From the NCBI GenBank assembly GCA_011763485.2, contig JAANSK020251384.1, positions 1-23,109 on the forward strand: 23,109 nt of DNA. The letters are read 5' to 3'. The position numbers were made by a program, and so were the translations under genes. This DNA comes from Isoetes engelmannii (Eukaryota; Streptophyta; Lycopodiopsida; Isoetales; Isoetaceae). Of the stretch, positions 18,669-23,109 are shown in pieces. Positions within the stretch are counted from its first letter, which is position 1, and the number at the start of each line of letters is the position of its first letter. The notes under the pieces were generated by a model that did no database searches, was not told the DNA's origin, and saw only the letters and a program-made list of their open reading frames with translations.

Positions 18669-18874
18669 TTGCCGAGTTTTTGTGAAGTTTCTTGAACTCC
18701 GTCGAGTTCTGTCGACTTTCTACTGAGTTTGTGACGAGTTTTGGCGAGAATCTGCCGAGCTTTGGAAATATGTGGTATTCTTAGGAGCTTGTGCCAGGTT
18801 CTGAAGAGTTTGTTGAGTTCTGAGCAATTTGTCGAGTTCTAAAGATCATTTGTCGAGAATTTGCCGAGTTTTTC
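18669..18874 (+). repeat. Degenerate short-motif repeat (GAGTTTTGNCGAG-like)
   Basis: Words such as GCCGAGTTTT, CGTCGAGTTCTG, GACGAGTTTTGGCGAG, TTGTTGAGTTCTGAG, TTGTCGAGTTCT and TTGCCGAGTTTTT follow each other with irregular spacing over 200 bp. It looks like an old, diverged minisatellite. No reading frame runs through it. Confidence 0.65.
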
Positions 18875-19213
18875 TAACATGCAGTAGGTACTAACAAGTC
18901 TCTTTTATTATTTTCTTGTTAGCACGTTTCTCTAGTTATTAACCTTTTCTTTTTCAGGGTTTACAAGCTTCTGTAGGCAAGAAAGTTCTTGAGGTTGTAA
19001 AGCTTGGACATTGTAGCCTTCTATTGGCGTTTTTTCTGTTTTCTTATGGTTTTTTTGTTGAGTTTCCACGTTATCAGCCTGTCATGGCTGAGCTTTCTTC
19101 AATGCCAAGCCAAACTAGTCTTGGTATTTCTTCCTTTGTTCTGAACATCAGTTAGGAGTTGGGATCTCTTGAACATACTATTCTGGACGATGAAGACAAC
19201 GAGTCACACTTGA
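18875..19213. other. No gene seen
   Basis: T-rich sequence without a recognised frame or repeat. Confidence 0.5.
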
Positions 19214-19294
19214 GTCAATATAAAGCAACCACACATGATGTTTCGAAGGTTTAAATTTGCAATCCCATCAAATTGTATTACAATAATCTAGAGA
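19214..19294 (+). repeat. Dispersed repeat, copy 2
   Basis: Partner of 4803-4876, same orientation, with small indels. Shared words include CACATGATGTTTC and CCATCAA. Confidence 0.6.
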
Positions 19295-19613
19295 AGGGAA
19301 TCTGAAAGACAACTCATACAAAGTCACTTTTTTTTTTTTAGCAGGGTTGCCTAACCCCATACCCAAATGCTACGATTCTAGCCTATCTACGTGGCCTTAT
19401 ACGTCATCTAAAATTGTTTCTTGCCGTTGATCTCTTGAATTTTGCATCTAACGGCCATTAAAATTAGAAAATGCCAGGAAAATTTGGTTTGCATGAGCTT
19501 CTAAACCAATATGATTTCATCTTCCTTCTTTCGCAATGGCGGACAAGTTTTGGCGATGGCGCACAGGGGCGATGGTAGAAAGCTCGGTTTTAGAAGGTTT
19601 TTTTTTTTAGGGT

Positions 19614-19908
19614 CATGCTTCTTGCCTTGTGGAATCAGCTTCTTTTCTTAGATTTTCAAGGACTCTTGTTTCATGCAGATGCCTCTGTTTTGAAGGTTGA
19701 GCGACTTCGTGCAAATGCCTCTGCATCAGAGCGATCGTATCAGAGCTGCGATTGATTTTTTGGACATGCCGATTGAGCAGAGCAATCTTCGAGCATTTCA
19801 AACTCGTGTTGAGGAGATAACCTTTAAGCATGGTATGGTATTGAGTTCTTAGACATGAAGATGCGCAAGCCCTTCCGAGGAAATGGCTGGAGCAGTTTGA
19901 CAAGGTAG
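19614..19908 (+). other. Possible exon of unknown function
   Basis: The stretch is less AT-rich than its flanks and ends at a good donor (GACAAG|GTAGAAATC, GT at 19909-19910). The last part reads HEDAQALPRKWLEQFDK in one frame, and the preceding part reads IRAAIDFLDMPIEQSNLRAF in another. The family is unknown. It lies 375 bp upstream of the acyl-CoA oxidase remnant on the same strand, so it might be a decayed upstream exon of that gene, but I do not recognise an oxidase motif in it. Confidence 0.2.
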
Positions 19909-20265
19909 AAATCATTTCTCTGCATTGTTTTGCGGGGCTTCAGTTCGTTTTGCCCATCTGTTAAGATGACATGCATTACTACAAACACAGTATAATGAAT
20001 CTATTTCTGTGGTACATCAAGTTATACAGTTTGGAGGCGTGATTGATATTTAGATCGAGGTCTAAGTGAAGCAGGGAGTACTCTTTAGTCTCTATAAGTA
20101 TCAAAGGCAGTTAATATGCAGCATCATTGTACTACTGAAAGCCTCTAATATGTATCAAAGATGGGCACCCACCTTCCTGTTTGTTAAACTAGTCTTAGCG
20201 TACAGCCCTTGTTGTTGCATGAATGCTTGAAGTCCTCTTCTTGAGCAATCTGGTTTAGAAAATAC

Positions 20266-21466
20266 ATGTGTTTGTGGGTGGTGCATCGGGACAAGTATTT
20301 TGCACCCATCTCAGATTGCACATACCCTGGGTGCTTTGCAATGACTGAACTTCACCATGGTATGTCAATGCTATATACAGAGTTTTTGAGATTCCTTAGA
20401 ACACTAGGACGAGGATCAGGGGCAGTGTTAGAACTGCAAAGTTCATTATTGTGGTAGATAAAGGTAACTCAAGTATGTTTATCCATGGTTTATCATTATG
20501 ACTGAAAGTGTTGCTTAAGATGTAGGTTTTTTGCTCTGAAGTTTTGGTTAATCACTTTTCTACTCCTTTCAGGTTCTAATGTCCAAGGCATACAGACAAT
20601 AGCAACATTTGACAGAGAGACTGATGAATTTTTTATTGATACACCCAGTGAAGGTGCCACGAAGTGGCGGATTGGGAATGCAGCAGTTCATGGAAAGTTC
20701 ATGGAAAGTTTGCCATGTTTGCAAGGTTAAAGTTACCATCTCCAACATCTCATCTTGACACTGATATGGGAGCGCACGCTTTCATTGTTCCCATAAAAAG
20801 CATGGGGGACTACTCTGTTCTTCCTGGTGTTGAGATCAGGAAGGACTGTGGTTACAACGTTGGTTTGAATGGTGTGGACAATGGTGCTTTGCACTTTCAC
20901 AATGTTCGGGTTCCTCGTGATAACCTACTAAATAGGTTTGGTGATGTCTCTAAGGATGGGGAATACAACAGCTCTCTTCCAACCGTGAACAACAGGTTTG
21001 CAGCTACCGTGGGAGAACTGTAGAAGGCAGAGTTGGGCTCACATATGGCTCTGTCGGAGTTCTGAAGGCTGCATGTACAATAGCAATTATATATTCCTTG
21101 TTGAAGCAGCAGTTTGGACTTCCAAATCAGCATGAGATTATCATATTGGATTATCAATCTCAACAGGAGCAGTTGATGCCAATGCTGGCCTCTGCTTATG
21201 CCGTCTACTTCACAACCGGATACTTGGTTAAAATCGGTATGCAGAGATGAAAATAATGCATGATGATGAAATTATTGCAGATGTTCATGCACTATCAGCA
21301 GGATTGAAGTCATACATTACTGCATATACTGCCAAAGCATTAAGCACTTGTAGAGAGGCATGCAGAGGGCATGGTTATGCGGCAGTAAATAGATTTTAGA
21401 AGTTTACAAAATGATCATTATATTTTCCAAATTTTTGAAGGTGATAATACAGTCCTATTACAACAG
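20266..21466 (+). pseudogene. Acyl-CoA oxidase (ACX) pseudogene, central part
   Basis: Acyl-CoA oxidases catalyse the first, H2O2-producing step of peroxisomal beta-oxidation. The first recognisable exon (to 20359) reads [20 protein letters not shown] and TELHHG, then a 213-bp GT-AG intron (20360-20572). The next exon starts [19 protein letters not shown] and later has [53 protein letters not shown] and EGDNTVLLQQ (Glu codon 21437-21439, the position of the catalytic base in this family), ending at a donor (21467). The frame is broken by an 11-bp duplication (20686-20707), a one-base deletion at about 21021, an indel at about 21231 and another at about 21397. The conserved GGHGY is RGHGY. N- and C-terminal parts are missing. 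Retained introns mean a duplicated gene copy, not a retrocopy. Confidence 0.85.
20686..20707 (+). repeat. 11-bp tandem duplication disrupting the ACX frame
   Basis: GTTCATGGAAA occurs twice in a row. One copy would give the expected [15 protein letters not shown]. The second shifts the frame and leads to a stop within about 20 bases. Confidence 0.95.
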
Positions 21467-22838
21467 GTATTATTGCATATCCATTTTGTTTTAGATTTCC
21501 AATGTACTCAGAAGAAGAGTTCCCAATGTACTCAAAAGAAGAGCCTTGCTTGGAAAAGTGTCTGGCTGTTTAAGACTCAAGGAACAGAAGAGGAATATAT
21601 TCAACATGTTTATATTCTTTGTATCAGATAAAATTTCCCATCTTTTTTTGTATAACCATGTTAGGATTTTCTATATGCATGTGCTTCAATGTAATGATTG
21701 TTCCTTGATTTCCAACTGATTTTTCAGCAGCTTTTCATTGTGGATAAGCAATGGAGAACTCTAGTGAGATGCTTTTGGTGGTGCACATATTGGTTGAAAA
21801 ATTTTCTCGAGATGCATTCAGTAGTTTTTATATCAGAGCAATGATCATGAGGGCAGCCTTCAGAGTAACGTTCACTATGTTTGCAGAATGGAAGCTATTT
21901 GACTGCAGTTCAAGGAAGAGGCTTTAGTGTTAGAGCGGCATTCTAGGTCTTTTGTATCTTGATAGCTTCTACATCTGTCTCCTCTATTGCTTTGTCAAAT
22001 TGTTGTCTTTTTTGCATTTTGCTTTGACTGTTCCATTATCTTCTGATGTGCCAATTATCCATAATATAAGATATCAGGGCAGTGATACCGCAAAGGCAAA
22101 AAGAAAAAACCCAAGGCAAGAAGAAGAAACAAATATCTCAAAGAGCATTCATCATGAGTGGATGCTTAAACCTCTTTAACAAATAGTACACACATATGCC
22201 CTATAGCTAAATTGTTCTATGATAAGCATTACCATATTATTATTATTATATAATTTAATGATAAGCCAGCTTGGTAAACCTCTTGTAAAGATTTTGATCC
22301 CCTTATGCCTAACGGTCCGCTTAACATCTCGTAAAGAATGCAAAAATAAAAATTGAGTGTGATTTTCAGACAATTTTACTTGCACATGTTCGCTAACAAA
22401 GCTCAAGCCATCATGTCCAATAGTTGAACCAACTAAGGTTAACACGTAAAGTAAACATATGTTTATAAGTTCCTTGACGCACATCTAGATGTAACATTCC
22501 CAAAGTCCTAATGATGGGCACTCTCTTGTGCTTATTTTTATATGATTGCATTCGACTATATCCTTCAGATATAACATCTTTATTTCCAATCTTACCTCGG
22601 TACATTTGCACATCGAGAACAAATTAAGGGCATAATATACACATGAATAATGCCACACTTTCTTTCCATTTCATCATTTTGTATGAATGGTTGGTTGGTT
22701 CCTTACATGTGGTGCTGTCTGTTTTGTCTTACAATTCTCACCAATTTCATTGATAGAAACATAATACATTTTATATTATCAATAGTTCCTCTTTTTTTCT
22801 CCTATCCTCCCCTCTCCCCAACCCTGCCTTTATGCTAG
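21467..22838. other. AT-rich flank after the ACX pseudogene
   Basis: No further ACX exon was recognised. A 24-bp tandem pair occurs at 21497-21519 and 21520-21543 (TTCCAATGTACTCAGAAGAA and TTCCCAATGTACTCAAAAGA). A short (TTA)n tract lies near 22238-22249. The frame at 21952-22179 ends in a Lys-rich tail but has no recognised domain. Confidence 0.5.
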
Positions 22839-22977
22839 TTTTTTTTTTTTTTTTTTTTTAGAACTTGTATCAATGGATTAAAAGAATGACAGTATTACAA
22901 GATGAATGAGGAGCAAGAGAAGCTGCCTCAAAGAGACATCAGTACCCCACCACTCCAACATCTCTCAACCACTACAA
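22839..22977 (-). mobile_element. 3' trailer and poly(A) tail of a retroelement
   Basis: A run of 21 T (22839-22859) on the plus strand is an A tail on the minus strand. It directly follows a trailer of about 118 bases that ends CCATTGATACAAGTTCTA, downstream of the stop codon at 22978. A genomic A tail right after a short trailer is the signature of a LINE or other reverse-transcribed insertion. The 5' end and the target duplication lie outside the window or could not be found. Confidence 0.5.
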
Positions 22978-23109
22978 CTAAACAAAATTCCCATCAACAT
23001 CTACTATCCCCAGGAAGTCACGCCAAATAGTGAACTTCCGCTCAGCCAACCCCGGGAACACCAGAAAACTCTGAAACAACTTATACCTCAAACGGGGAAT
23101 CAAAGAGGT
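22978..23109 (-). CDS. C-terminal 43 residues of an ORF running off the window, probably retroelement-encoded
   Basis: The minus strand is open from the window edge to TAG at 22978-22980. It reads SLIPRLRYKLFQSFLVFPGL, then AERKFTIWRDFLGIVDVDGN and FV. The aromatic and basic composition is protein-like. I do not recognise the family from this piece. The A tail 118 bases downstream suggests ORF2 of a LINE, but the diagnostic reverse transcriptase motifs would lie beyond the edge. Confidence 0.4.
   Translation of the reverse strand, partial: TSLIPRLRYKLFQSFLVFPGLAERKFTIWRDFLGIVDVDGNFV

Overview
This is a nuclear plant genomic window. It contains plant-type gene families: a UDP-sugar glycosyltransferase with a PSPG box, an expansin, and a peroxisomal acyl-CoA oxidase. 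The genes have GT-AG introns, intergenic DNA is long and AT-rich, and transposon debris is abundant. The protein sequences look unlike common flowering-plant forms, so a fern or another early-diverging vascular plant is my best guess, at low confidence. No bacterial-style operon, CRISPR array, rRNA or tRNA gene was recognised. There is one assembly gap (10 N, 10115-10124).

Left part (1-5 kb). The minus strand carries the C-terminal part of a UDP-glycosyltransferase (393-1244). Its exon starts about 76 bases further upstream in another frame, so a one-base frameshift is likely, and no N-terminal exon was found nearby. Next, also on the minus strand, is a complete three-exon expansin gene (3142-4223, 267 aa deduced). 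It has a signal peptide, an unusual Gly/His-rich insertion, a double-psi beta-barrel domain in which HFD has become QFD, and a C-terminal CBM63-type domain. Directly downstream lie two more degenerate tandem copies of the sequence encoding its last 17 or so residues.

Middle part (5-13.5 kb). This is repeat-rich: a foldback element (5140-5289), duplicated TATA motifs in front of a short ORF with repeated Lys/Glu/His units (7391-7621), many two-copy tandem duplications of about 25-110 bp, a relic of a LINE-type retrotransposon on the minus strand (pieces between about 8950 and 10860), a non-autonomous hAT-like element with an 8-bp target duplication that surrounds the assembly gap (9920-10185), a 98-bp hairpin MITE flanked by TA (11861-11958), and an LTR-like segment (12430-13260).

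Right part (13.5-23.1 kb). Mostly AT-rich non-coding sequence with a pair of adjacent stem-loops (17881-17994) and a degenerate short-motif repeat (18669-18874). A duplicated, intron-containing acyl-CoA oxidase pseudogene lies on the plus strand (20266-21466), broken by an 11-bp duplication and several one-base indels. The window ends in the 3' end of another minus-strand retroelement with a poly(A) tail (22839-23109).

The genes do not form a pathway. The picture is of a gene-poor region where one intact gene sits among decaying gene copies and transposons. I did not find convincing evidence of a new biological system. The most distinctive items are the expansin with its insertion and tandem C-terminal copies, and the hAT-like insertion whose empty site is preserved next to it.
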